In this document: in pieces, positions 1 through 7,559 of the stretch | Layout: each line of letters opens with the position of its first letter | How positions within the stretch are numbered: position 1 is the stretch's first letter | Assembly: GCA_031292755.1 (NCBI GenBank) | Contig: JARLGM010000030.1 | Span: 1-50,577, forward strand | Source: Candidatus Sulfopaludibacter sp. | GTDB taxonomy: Bacteria > Acidobacteriota > Terriglobia > Bryobacterales > Bryobacteraceae | Direction: 5' to 3' | Length of the DNA: 50,577 nucleotides | The notes under the pieces: model-generated | What the model saw: the letters and a program-made list of their open reading frames with translations, nothing else | Database searches by the model: none | Told to the model about the DNA's origin: nothing | Translations under genes and position numbers: made by a program

Positions 1-64
1 TCTCCATCCGATAGACCTTGTATCCCGGCCATCCAAGAACCCTCGTCCACTCACGTTCCCGCAT
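1..64 (-). CDS. Possible 5' end of an ISL3-type transposase (partial, runs off left edge)
   Basis: Reading leftward from an ATG at 64-62, an open frame of 21 codons runs off the window edge. Its visible peptide contains the string RVLGWPGYKVYRME, which resembles from memory the N-terminus of ISL3/IS204-type transposases, just before their zinc-finger region. The stretch between this ATG and about 141 would then be the left end of the element, with the terminal inverted repeat near 120-141 (minus strand reads GGCTCTGCGCAGG...). Only a short peptide is visible and the right end is outside the window, so neither the terminal repeats nor the target duplication can be confirmed. The call is tentative. 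Confidence 0.35.
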   Translation of the reverse strand, partial: MREREWTRVLGWPGYKVYRME

Positions 65-138
65 CCTCTCAGGCTAACCAACAAAACCTCTCTGAGAAAG
101 CTAGCCTTTCGGGCAGATTGTCGGATTCCTGCGCAGAG

Positions 139-156
139 CCCCTTTTTCATAAGGGG
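139..156 (-). terminator. Hairpin just past the cheB stop
   Basis: CCCCTT at 139-144 and AAGGGG at 151-156 form a perfect 6-bp stem with a 6-base loop, 5 bp past the restored cheB stop at 161. There is no clear U-tract on the minus strand, so it is at best a weak terminator. It also lies at the probable insertion-sequence border. Confidence 0.25.
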
Positions 157-160
157 TGTA

Positions 161-756
161 TCAATGAACTGATGAAGTCGCGTGCGCAATTCGTATAATT
201 TCTTGAGCAATGCCCTCGGGGGAAAGAACGAAGTCTATACACCCGCTCGCTATTCGCTCCCAGGCATATCTGGCTGCCCGGCTGTGTCGAGCTCCTGTGC
301 GATTGTGATTCCTCCCACTTCCCTTATGCCGCACAGCGCCGCTGCCCCATCGCCATCAAAGCCGGAGACAATGACAGCGATGAGTTTGCCGCCCCAGTGC
401 TTCGTCAGGGAACGCAGAAAAACCGTAATCACGTCGGGCCATCCCCTCGGCTTTGATATCGGCTTTAATCGGAACTCTCCAGCAAGAACGTGCAGATCAC
501 GCTGTTCTGGGATGACGAACACACGGTTGGGCTGGATGAGTAGTTTTTCCGTGATCAGTTCAACCGGCATCTTCGTATAGCGCGGAAGAATTTCGTGGAG
601 CAGGGTGGCCACGGTCCTCAAGTGATTAACGATGACAATAGCAGCCCCCATATCGGCCGGCAGGTGCCGCAGCAGACGGGTATAGGCGTCGAGGCCACCG
701 GCAGAACCTCCCACGCAAACGACAGGAAAATCTCTTGCAGCGCTCGTAGCTTTCAT
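161..756 (-). pseudogene. Stand-alone CheB-type protein-glutamate methylesterase, frameshifted near the C-terminus
   Basis: CheB hydrolyses glutamyl methyl esters on chemoreceptors. Here only the methylesterase domain is present, with no receiver domain. The expected catalytic features are visible: Ser in VGGSAGG near the N-terminus, His in IVNHL, and Asp in VSGFDGDGA. The start is ATG 756, with GGAG about 9 bases upstream; an in-frame TTG lies two codons earlier. The reading frame stops at 250 right after PDMPGSE. One base over, the frame continues IASGCIDFVLSPEGIAQE..RIAH to a stop at 161, which is the normal CheB C-terminus. A single base is therefore missing around 254-258. All three catalytic residues precede the shift, so a truncated protein might still fold. 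Receptors and other chemotaxis genes are not in the window. The shift could be a real mutation beside the insertion sequence or a sequence error. Confidence 0.75.
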
Positions 757-820
757 GGGCAATCACTCCGCTTCGGGTTCTTCATTTTCAGTATTCCACC
801 TTCTACCGTGCGCTAATCGT

Positions 821-1006
821 TCATTTATGGGGTTGATTCTTCCGAATCTCCCGCTCGGCCTGGTCCCAGTCCTGAACGGCTCGCCTGTCCAGGCGGCCTC
901 GCTGCTCGTACAGTTCATAGGCACGTTTGGCGATCTCTGGAGTCACATCGTGCGGTTTCCCGGCGACGAAGTTAAGAACGCGCCATTTGATCAAGGCGAC
1001 TTTCAC
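821..1006 (-). CDS. DUF2934 small protein
   Basis: A 61-residue protein with a GTG start. It contains the DUF2934 signature: IAKRAYELYEQRGRLD followed by a DWDQAEREI segment. Proteins of this family are short, have no known function and are common in soil bacteria of several phyla. It lies 64 bases upstream of cheB on the same strand, so the two could share a transcript. The N-terminal 20 residues carry no recognisable feature and no membrane segment is visible. Confidence 0.65.
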   Translation of the reverse strand: MKVALIKWRVLNFVAGKPHDVTPEIAKRAYELYEQRGRLDRRAVQDWDQAEREIRKNQPHK

Positions 1007-1398
1007 TGGGTCGCCAGCACCGTTTGCTTCGCCGCAGATGCCCGCGGTATTTGTTTATGCCATGGTAGCCTGCCTGGTTCTGAATGACGCCCCAATGGAC
1101 AAACTTCAACAGGAAGGCGTTGGTAGTTGCGATAAGAGCGCGCTTGCCGGGTGACTCAATTTGTATCGCAACACCCGCAATCGGCGCTCCGTTGACTGCA
1201 TCGGTGACCGACCCCGCACGGTTTGCCGCAGGCAGCGGTACACAAGAGCATTACCAACGCTTTCATCGTAGTAATTAGTATAGTTTGGGCTGGAGTGATG
1301 GTATACTCTTGGCGCTATGGGTTACTCGTACCCCTGTTCCGGCTCCCGTACGAGCTTAAATTTTCTCCGGACCGCGTTTCCACCCGAAGGGGGTGCTT
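1007..1398. other. Noncoding stretch upstream of the PIN/TRAM gene
   Basis: No credible coding region is seen here on either strand. A good -10 box, TATACT, lies at 1302-1307 on the plus strand, but no convincing -35 is present at 17 bases. It is the likeliest promoter for the PIN-ispD-ispF group. The roughly 85 bases between it and the start at 1399 show no clear riboswitch or attenuator structure. Confidence 0.35.
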
Positions 1399-2478
1399 AT
1401 GCTCGACCTCATCGTAGTTCGTGCCATTTTCGTTGTGATTCTGTCGGCTTCAGCTTATGCTATGGAACCCCTGCAATCCAGGCCCATTTCGGCAGCTGGT
1501 GGACTGATTCTGGGTCTCTGCATCATCTTTTTCGAAATCCGCCTGGAGCAGGTGAGCCTGAAGCGGCTGATTGGGGCCGCTTTCGGTTCCGTTTTGGGAA
1601 TTTTCGGTGCGTTTCTCATGTCGCTGGTAATTGCCAAGACACCGGCGCCGGCCTTTCTACAAGTGTCTCTGCTGCTGCTGATGACCTACATTGGCCTCAT
1701 TGTGGGTGCCAAGAAGGGCGAAATGCTGAATCTGGCCGCGCTGGGCGGCATTTTCGGAGGAGAGAAGTCCTCCAAGAAGACGTTTAAGATCCTCGACACC
1801 AGCGTCATCATCGACGGCCGCATTGCCGATATCGCCGAGACTGGTTTTCTGGACGGAGTGCTGGTCATTCCCCAATTCGTGCTGCGCGAACTCCAACTCG
1901 TTGCCGATTCCGCCGATTCGATGAAGCGGAACCGCGGCCGCCGCGGCCTTGATATCCTTCAGCGCATACAGAAGATGGCCCACCTCAACGTACAGATCGT
2001 GGAGGAAGATTTCCCTCAGGTTCGCGAAGTGGATATGAAGCTGATCGAACTGGCCAAGGTGTTCGATTGCAAGGTCATCACCAATGACTTCAACCTGAAC
2101 AAGGTAGCTCAGCTCCACGGGGTAGAGGTGCTGAACATCAACGAACTGGCCAACTCGCTCAAGCCTATCGTCCTGCCAGGTGAGACCATGCGGGTGTTCA
2201 TCCTGAAGGAAGGCAAGGAGTACAACCAGGGCGTGGCTTACCTGGACGACGGTACCATGGTGGTCGTGGACAATGCCAAGAAGATGATTTCCAAGACCAT
2301 CGACATTTCGGTGACCAGCGTGCTCCAGACCACCGCCGGAAAGATGATCTTCGGCAAGTTCGACGACCGCATGCACGCCGCGGCCGCCGGAGCCGAACGG
2401 CACGAGCGGCCCGTCCGCAAGAGCGACCCGCAGCCCATGACCAACCTCGGCACCGAGAAAACCACGATAGAATCGTAG
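1399..2478 (+). CDS. Membrane-anchored PIN/TRAM domain protein (YacL-like)
   Basis: A 359-residue protein related to Bacillus YacL. The first ~125 residues hold about four hydrophobic helices. A PIN nuclease-like domain follows, starting at the FKILDTSVIIDGR segment, with acidic residues in DTS, LRELQ, VDMK and TNDFN that fit a metal-dependent RNase site. A TRAM RNA-binding domain (LPGETMRVFIL to KMISKTIDISVTS) comes next, then a polar tail. Family members are presumed to be RNases tethered to the membrane; the substrate is unknown. I chose ATG 1399 over the in-frame GTG at 1393 because AAGGGGG sits at proper spacing before it. It lies 6 bases upstream of ispD; a PIN/TRAM gene next to ispD-ispF is a familiar bacterial arrangement. 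Confidence 0.9.
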   Translation: MLDLIVVRAIFVVILSASAYAMEPLQSRPISAAGGLILGLCIIFFEIRLEQVSLKRLIGAAFGSVLGIFGAFLMSLVIAKTPAPAFLQVSLLLLMTYIGLIVGAKKGEMLNLAALGGIFGGEKSSKKTFKILDTSVIIDGRIADIAETGFLDGVLVIPQFVLRELQLVADSADSMKRNRGRRGLDILQRIQKMAHLNVQIVEEDFPQVREVDMKLIELAKVFDCKVITNDFNLNKVAQLHGVEVLNINELANSLKPIVLPGETMRVFILKEGKEYNQGVAYLDDGTMVVVDNAKKMISKTIDISVTSVLQTTAGKMIFGKFDDRMHAAAAGAERHERPVRKSDPQPMTNLGTEKTTIES

Positions 2479-2484
2479 CTGCCA

Positions 2485-3219
2485 ATGAGAGTTGCCGTGA
2501 TATTGCCCGCCGCGGGCCTGGGCACCCGTATGGGCCGTGTTTCCGCCGAAAAGACGGGGACCAGCCGCAAACAGTTCATGTTGCTGGAAGGCTCGCCCAT
2601 TCTGGTGCATACCGTCAGAAAATTCGCCGCTTCCGATCGCGTCACCGAAATTGTTGTCGCCGTGCGTGCCGAAGACCTGGATTGGGTGGGCGAAATGCTG
2701 GCCGCGGAGTTCTCCCCGGCTCGCGTCCGCGTGGTGGAAGGCGGCAACAGCCGGCAACAATCGGTGGAGAACGGCCTGCGCGCGCTCCAGTTGGATGCCG
2801 ACCTGGTGGCGGTCCACGACGCCGTGCGCCCCTTCATCGAACTGGAGACCATCCACAAGGCGTTCGACGAAGCCGCCGAAACCGGCGCGGCGATTGTGGG
2901 CGTGCCCGTGGTCGATACCGTCAAACAGGTGAGCCGCGGCACCGGCAAGGTCAAGATCCGCGCCACCATCCCCCGCGAGAAACTGGTGCTGGCGCAGACC
3001 CCCCAGGTGTTCCGCCGGGAATTGCTGGATCGCGCCTTTCAGTTGGCGCGAGAGGACGGCTTCATCGGCACCGACGAAGCCAGTATGGTGGAGCGCCTGG
3101 ACGTGGAAGTGGGAGTAGTGATGGGCAGCGATCGTAACATCAAGATCACCAAGCCCGGCGATATGGACCTGGCGCACCTGTTTTTCCACGAAGACACCGC
3201 AAAGGAAACGCAAGCGTGA
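2485..3219 (+). CDS. ispD: 2-C-methyl-D-erythritol 4-phosphate cytidylyltransferase
   Basis: Third step of the MEP isoprenoid pathway: joins CTP and 2-C-methyl-D-erythritol 4-phosphate to give CDP-methylerythritol in the cytoplasm. The 244-residue length is normal. The nucleotide-binding start PAAGLGTRMG is followed by a slightly extended loop before the KQF segment; HDAVRPFI, TPQVFR and the TDEASMVE segment are also present. Its stop overlaps the ispF start by four bases (GTGA), so the two are probably translationally coupled. Upstream it is 6 bases from the PIN/TRAM gene. Confidence 0.95.
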   Translation: MRVAVILPAAGLGTRMGRVSAEKTGTSRKQFMLLEGSPILVHTVRKFAASDRVTEIVVAVRAEDLDWVGEMLAAEFSPARVRVVEGGNSRQQSVENGLRALQLDADLVAVHDAVRPFIELETIHKAFDEAAETGAAIVGVPVVDTVKQVSRGTGKVKIRATIPREKLVLAQTPQVFRRELLDRAFQLAREDGFIGTDEASMVERLDVEVGVVMGSDRNIKITKPGDMDLAHLFFHEDTAKETQA

Positions 3220-3743
3220 GCGACATTCGAACGGGCCTGGGCTGGGACGCGCATCGCATCGCGCCCGGCCGGCCGCTGATTTTGGGCGGCATCACCGTTG
3301 CCAGCGAGTTCGGCCTGGAAGGTCATTCCGACGCCGACGTACTCTCGCACGCGATCACCGACGCTATTCTGGGCGCCGCCGCCCTGGGCGACATCGGCAT
3401 GCATTTTCCCGATACCGACGAGCAGTGGAAGGGCTGCGACAGCCTGGTATTCCTGAAGCACGCCATGAGTCTTGCCTACGCCGAGGGCTACCGTCTGATC
3501 AATCTGGATTCCACCGTCATCATCGAGCGCCCGAAGTTGAAGGATTACCGGCAGGCCATCCGCGAACGCCTGGCGGATGTGCTTTCTCTGGAACTGGACC
3601 GCGTCTCGGTGAAATTCAAGACGGCCGAAAAGGTGGGCCCGGTCGGCGAGGGCCGTTCCGCGGAAGCCCAAGCGATCGTCACACTCCAGAGGCTTGGCAC
3701 GGGTCCGTTCCACGAAGCTCCCGGGTTCGGCCAGCAGGCGTGA
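3216..3743 (+). CDS. ispF: 2-C-methyl-D-erythritol 2,4-cyclodiphosphate synthase
   Basis: Cyclises CDP-methylerythritol 2-phosphate to MEcPP, releasing CMP, in the MEP pathway. The metal-binding DxH motif (GLGWDAHR) is at the N-terminus, followed by EGHSDADVLSHAITDA and GDIGMHFPD, and a C-terminal segment TAEKVGPVGEGRSAEAQA. It starts with GTG at 3216 inside the ispD stop. At 175 residues it is a little longer than usual because of a tail (FHEAPGFGQQA) after the family core. The gene ends 22 bp from the convergent ADOP permease gene. Confidence 0.95.
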   Translation: MSDIRTGLGWDAHRIAPGRPLILGGITVASEFGLEGHSDADVLSHAITDAILGAAALGDIGMHFPDTDEQWKGCDSLVFLKHAMSLAYAEGYRLINLDSTVIIERPKLKDYRQAIRERLADVLSLELDRVSVKFKTAEKVGPVGEGRSAEAQAIVTLQRLGTGPFHEAPGFGQQA

Positions 3744-3765
3744 GCGGAGAGCGCTTGCAGCGGAA

Positions 3766-6423
3766 CTACTCTTCGCGCAGGGCCAGCGCCGGATCCACTC
3801 GTGCCGCCCTGATCGCGGGCCGCGCCCCGGCGAGGGCCGCTGCCGCCAGCAGGCAGCCGAGCGGCAACGCGATACTGGCCATATCGGTCGGCTGCACCTC
3901 GTAGAGCAGTTTGGTCACGGCGCGCGCCAGCAGGTTGCCGCCGCATATTCCGGCGGCGAGGCCCAGCGCGGTTACCACAGCGATATCGGAAATCACCAGC
4001 CGTACCACCGAAGAGCGGCGCGCGCCCAGCGCCACGCGAATGCCGATCTCCCTTCTTCTGCGCACCAGCGAATAGCTCAGTACACCGTAGAGCCCCACCG
4101 CCGCCAGCACCGCGGCCACGATGGCGAAGAAGCCGGAGAGCAGTGCCAGCAGCCGTTCGCGAATCAGGGCATCGTCCACCAGCGTGGATTGCAGGACTAT
4201 CTCGCGCACCTTCAGGGAGTGTCCGAATGACTGCACCGCGTCGCGCACGCGAGGCGCGATGGCGCGGGGGTCGCCCGCCGTCCGCACGGCCAGGGTTCCC
4301 TGCAGACGGTCCAGAGGCAGGTACAGGGTGGGCGGCGCCGGCTCGCGGACGCTCAGGTAGTGCACGTCGCCTACGATGCCGACAATCTGCCCGGTGTGGT
4401 CTTTGTTGCTATCGCCGGGCAGGGCGAACTGTTTGCCCAGCGCCTCTTCGCCCGGAAAATAATGATGCGCGAATGCCTGGTTGACTATCACCGCGCTGGA
4501 ATTGGCCGCGAGGTCGCGGGCGGTGAGATCGCGTCCGGCCAGCAGGCGAATTCCCATGGTTTCAAAGAATCCCGGCGAAACCGGCAGAATGGTGGCCGAA
4601 GCCGGGTCGGGGGCGCGCCCCGGGATGCGGATGGAGTCGGTCCACACGTCGCCGGAGAACAGACTCCACATTGAAATTCCGGCCGCGCGGACGCCCGGAA
4701 CCCCACGCACGCGCTCCAGCAGTTCGGTAGTGTGGAGCTGGGAGTTCTTTTCCGGCGCCTGGCGCGCGATAGTCAGCAGCGCCACGCCGTCGCGGGAAAA
4801 GCCCAGATCGACGCCGGCCAGTTTTACAAACGAGAGCACGAACATCCCGCCGACGAACAGCACCGCGAAGCTGAGGGCGATCTGCACCGCCAGCATGGGC
4901 CGCAGAATGGCGCGCCGGCCGGAGAACTTGGCGCCGCCGGCTTTCAACGCCTCCTGCGGCGTCACACCGGAAGCCCGCAGCGCGGGCGCCAGCGCGAACA
5001 GCAGCGTCGCGGCCAGACTGGCGGCGGCCGCAAACGACACCATACGCCAGCCCAGGTGCACATCCAGATAGACGGGCAGATTCCACGGCCCCAGCATTCC
5101 GACAATCGCGGGAGCCGCCGCCGCCCCGAACGCCAGTCCCAGGGCACACGCCGCAGCCGCCACCAGGGCGCCTTCCACAATCACCTGCTGGATCAACTTC
5201 GCGCGTCCGGCGCCGATGGAGATGCGCAGGGCCATCTCCCGTTCGCGCGCCGCCGCCCGCGCCAGAAAGAGATTCGCCAGGTTGGAACAGGCAATCAGCA
5301 GCACCAGTCCCGCTACCACCGCCAGGATCCACATGGGTCGCGCGAAGCGCTCGCGCAGGTCCGAAGGACCGCCGGCGTCCGGGGTGAGATGCAGCGACTC
5401 GGCCAGGAAGCTCTGAATCCTCTGCGGCGGCTCGTTATTCCGATAGAGGTCGGCGGCCCAATCGCGATGGGCGTTCGTAAAGGCCGCTTGCAGCACCTGG
5501 CGCGCCTGCGGCGGCGTGACGCCCGGCTTCAGCCGTCCCATAATGTGAAGCCATTCCCAAAACCACTTGGTGAGCGAATCGGCCGCGCCCATCGATAGGG
5601 GCATCCACGCGTCGGTGAGCGTGCCCGCCTCCACGCCGGTGAAACCTTTCTGCGCCACGCCGATAATCTGGTATTGGACTGGCCCAAAAAGGAAGCGGCG
5701 TCCGATGACGTTCCGATCGCCGCCGAAGCGCCGCATCCAGTAGCTATAGCTCAATACGGCGAAGGGATGCTGGTTCACGCCGGTCTCGTCGTCCGGGGAC
5801 AGCAGGCGTCCCAGGGCCGGCCGGATTCCCAGGGCGCTGAAGAAATTTCCGGACACCGCCTGGTTGCGGAGTTTCTCCTCCTGGCCGCCAACGAGGATCG
5901 CCGGATTGGGAAATACCGGGCTCGCGGCAAACAACTCCGCCTGGTCCCCAGATGCGGCACGCAGCCTCTGGAGCGCCGGATAGCTGAACCCGCTGCCGGC
6001 GTTTTCCCCTTCGGGGCCGGAGGTCAGAAAAAACAAACGATCCGGCTGATACACGGGCAGCGGCCGCAAAATCATGGCGTCGATCAGGGCAAATGCCGCG
6101 GTGCACGTGCCGATGGCCAGGGCCAGGGAGGCCACCGCCGCCGCCGTGACCACGCGGTCTTTCACCAGCACGCGCACTCCGAAGCGCGCGTCGCGCCACA
6201 GCGACTCAATCCACGGCATCAGGCGGATGTCCCGGCTCCGCTCGCGCGTGGCCAGGGAATTTCCCATGCGCCGCCGCACCGTTCGTCCGGCTTCCTCCGC
6301 GCTCATGCCCTGGCGCATGAGCTCTGCCATCCGCGATTCCATGTGGAAGCGCAGTTCCTCATCCAACTCCCGATCCATGCGCCCGCTGCGGAACGCATTC
6401 GCCACACGCGACAGAAGCGACAT
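3766..6423 (-). CDS. ADOP-family MacB/FtsX-type permease
   Basis: An 885-residue permease of the acidobacterial duplicated-orphan-permease type: two FtsX modules in one chain and no ATPase gene beside it. The N-terminal ~60 residues are the soluble prefix (RELDEELRFHMESRMAELM). A first helix (AASLALAIGTCTAAFALID), a MacB-like periplasmic domain, three helices around WILAVVAGLVLLIACSNLANLFLARA, a second periplasmic domain, and a C-terminal FtsX module (GLYGVLSYSLVRRRREIGIRVALGA) follow. It ends in the usual VDPALALREE. The start ATG 6423 follows a strong AGGAGGGAG ribosome site that begins inside the stop codon of the PadR gene 10 bases upstream, so the two form an operon. Substrate unknown. 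Confidence 0.9.
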   Translation of the reverse strand: MSLLSRVANAFRSGRMDRELDEELRFHMESRMAELMRQGMSAEEAGRTVRRRMGNSLATRERSRDIRLMPWIESLWRDARFGVRVLVKDRVVTAAAVASLALAIGTCTAAFALIDAMILRPLPVYQPDRLFFLTSGPEGENAGSGFSYPALQRLRAASGDQAELFAASPVFPNPAILVGGQEEKLRNQAVSGNFFSALGIRPALGRLLSPDDETGVNQHPFAVLSYSYWMRRFGGDRNVIGRRFLFGPVQYQIIGVAQKGFTGVEAGTLTDAWMPLSMGAADSLTKWFWEWLHIMGRLKPGVTPPQARQVLQAAFTNAHRDWAADLYRNNEPPQRIQSFLAESLHLTPDAGGPSDLRERFARPMWILAVVAGLVLLIACSNLANLFLARAAAREREMALRISIGAGRAKLIQQVIVEGALVAAAACALGLAFGAAAAPAIVGMLGPWNLPVYLDVHLGWRMVSFAAAASLAATLLFALAPALRASGVTPQEALKAGGAKFSGRRAILRPMLAVQIALSFAVLFVGGMFVLSFVKLAGVDLGFSRDGVALLTIARQAPEKNSQLHTTELLERVRGVPGVRAAGISMWSLFSGDVWTDSIRIPGRAPDPASATILPVSPGFFETMGIRLLAGRDLTARDLAANSSAVIVNQAFAHHYFPGEEALGKQFALPGDSNKDHTGQIVGIVGDVHYLSVREPAPPTLYLPLDRLQGTLAVRTAGDPRAIAPRVRDAVQSFGHSLKVREIVLQSTLVDDALIRERLLALLSGFFAIVAAVLAAVGLYGVLSYSLVRRRREIGIRVALGARRSSVVRLVISDIAVVTALGLAAGICGGNLLARAVTKLLYEVQPTDMASIALPLGCLLAAAALAGARPAIRAARVDPALALREE

Positions 6424-6433
6424 CGTCTCCCTC

Positions 6434-6763
6434 CTACGCCTGCCCCAGCACCTGGTCCACCGCCGCGGTTACCGCGCGCCAGCGGCCCTCTTCGGCTTCC
6501 AACTGCTTCCTGCCGGCCGCGGTGACCTCGTACATGCGCGCGCGCCGGCGGTTCTCCGTGGTCACCCATTTGGCCCGGATCCAGCCGTCTTCTTCCATGC
6601 GATGCAGTGCCGGATACAACGACCCTTCCTCCACCCGCAGTACCTCATCGGACATCCGTTCGATGTGCGCGGTCATGCCGTAGCCGTGCAGCGGCCCCCT
6701 GCGAGCCAGGATCTTCAGAACGAGCAGGGGAAGCGAACCCTGGAGTGCATCCTGCTTTCTCAT
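6434..6763 (-). CDS. PadR-family transcriptional regulator
   Basis: A 109-residue PadR protein with the family's winged-helix start (LQGSLPLLVLKILARRGPLHGYG) and the EEGSLYPALHRMEEDGWI wing region, plus a short C-terminal helix for dimerisation. PadR proteins repress by binding palindromes and release when they bind small phenolic or drug-like ligands. It is the first gene of an operon with the ADOP permease, an arrangement repeated at 25607. Its promoter lies so close to the ATG that the transcript should be leaderless. Autoregulation is likely by family precedent. Confidence 0.9.
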   Translation of the reverse strand: MRKQDALQGSLPLLVLKILARRGPLHGYGMTAHIERMSDEVLRVEEGSLYPALHRMEEDGWIRAKWVTTENRRRARMYEVTAAGRKQLEAEEGRWRAVTAAVDQVLGQA

Positions 6764-6769
6764 GGAGAC

Positions 6770-6798
6770 ATCTTATTAAGACAGCTATGGTAAGTCAA
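6770..6798 (-). promoter_or_regulatory. Sigma-70 type promoter for the PadR-ADOP operon, with overlapping palindromes
   Basis: On the minus strand TTGACT (6798-6793) is followed after exactly 17 bases by TAAGAT (6775-6770). Only 6 bases separate the -10 box from the PadR ATG, which places the expected transcription start at the start codon. An 11-bp palindrome TCTTATTAAGA (6771-6781) covers the -10 region, and GTAAG/CTTAC arms (6790-6794, 6802-6806) flank the -35. Either could be the PadR operator. Confidence 0.6.
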
Positions 6799-6820
6799 TC
6801 GCTTACTATGGTGCTTGCCG

Positions 6821-7549
6821 ATGCGTTCCCTGCTCCTGGCCGCCTGCGTGCTAAGCGCCGCCGTGCTGGCGTCGCTCCTGCTCCGGGCTCCGGACCCTAC
6901 GCCCGCGCTGCCGCGCATCATGCTATGGGCTTGGGAGAGTCCGCAGGACTTGCGCTTCCTGAAGCCGGGCGCCGCCGGCATTGCCTTTCTGGCGCGCACC
7001 GTCTGGCTCCATCCCGAGCGCCCCGCCTCGCGACCGCGCATGCAGCCGCTGCGATTCTCGCCGGGAACGGATCTGATGGCGGTGGTTCGCCTGGAATCGG
7101 CCGGCCACGGCTTGCCCGCCGTCTCCGATGCGGTGCGCGAGGTCGTGCCCGCGGCACAACTTCCTGGCATTCGCGCCTTGCAGATCGATTTCGACGCGCG
7201 CAAGAGCGAGCGCGCGTGGTATGCCGCCTTCCTGCGGGAATTGCGGGAGGCCGTCCCGCCGGCGCTGCCCCTCACCATCACGGCGCTGGAAAGCTGGTGC
7301 GATGGCGACCGCTGGATGCGCGGACTGCCGGTGGCCGACGCGATTCCCATGCTCTTCCGCATGGGGCCCGGCGAACGCGTGCCCACGGATTTCAGCGAGT
7401 CGGCCTGCCGCGCCAGCCTGGGCGTCTCTACTGACGAGCTTCCGCCCCGTGTTCCGCGCGGCCGCCGCCTCTACTTCTTTCACCCTGGACCGTGGACCGA
7501 AGGGGCCTACGACGCCGCCGTCGCCCAGGCCGCCCGGTGGTCGCGATGA
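6821..7549 (+). CDS. DUF3142 domain protein
   Basis: A 242-residue protein with an N-terminal hydrophobic segment (LLLAACVLSAAVLASLLL) that could be a signal peptide or anchor. The rest matches my memory of DUF3142: LWAWESPQDLRFL, FLARTVWL, LQIDFDARKSE, PLTITALESWC, MLFRMG and YFFHPGPW. The family has no established function; the conserved acidic and aromatic positions recall a glycoside-hydrolase-like barrel, but that is inference. ATG 6821 is preferred to the in-frame TTG at 6815. The gene is divergent from the PadR gene, so the shared ~57-bp gap may control both, and its 3' end is 10 bp from the convergent fusion permease gene. Confidence 0.75.
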   Translation: MRSLLLAACVLSAAVLASLLLRAPDPTPALPRIMLWAWESPQDLRFLKPGAAGIAFLARTVWLHPERPASRPRMQPLRFSPGTDLMAVVRLESAGHGLPAVSDAVREVVPAAQLPGIRALQIDFDARKSERAWYAAFLRELREAVPPALPLTITALESWCDGDRWMRGLPVADAIPMLFRMGPGERVPTDFSESACRASLGVSTDELPPRVPRGRRLYFFHPGPWTEGAYDAAVAQAARWSR

Positions 7550-7559
7550 CGCCGGGGCC

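Noticed and set aside
1-198. Plus-strand open frame running from the left edge to 198
   Set aside because: Its Ser/Pro-rich product is not recognisable, and it lies opposite the likely transposase start and the cheB 3' end.
1317-1787. Open frame starting 9 bases after the TATACT box at 1302
   Set aside because: It overlaps the PIN/TRAM gene in another frame and its product has no family features; the box more likely serves the gene at 1399.
1657-3213. 518-codon open frame on the minus strand
   Set aside because: It lies opposite the well-recognised PIN/TRAM and ispD genes; its His/Gly-rich product is a typical antisense shadow in high-GC DNA.
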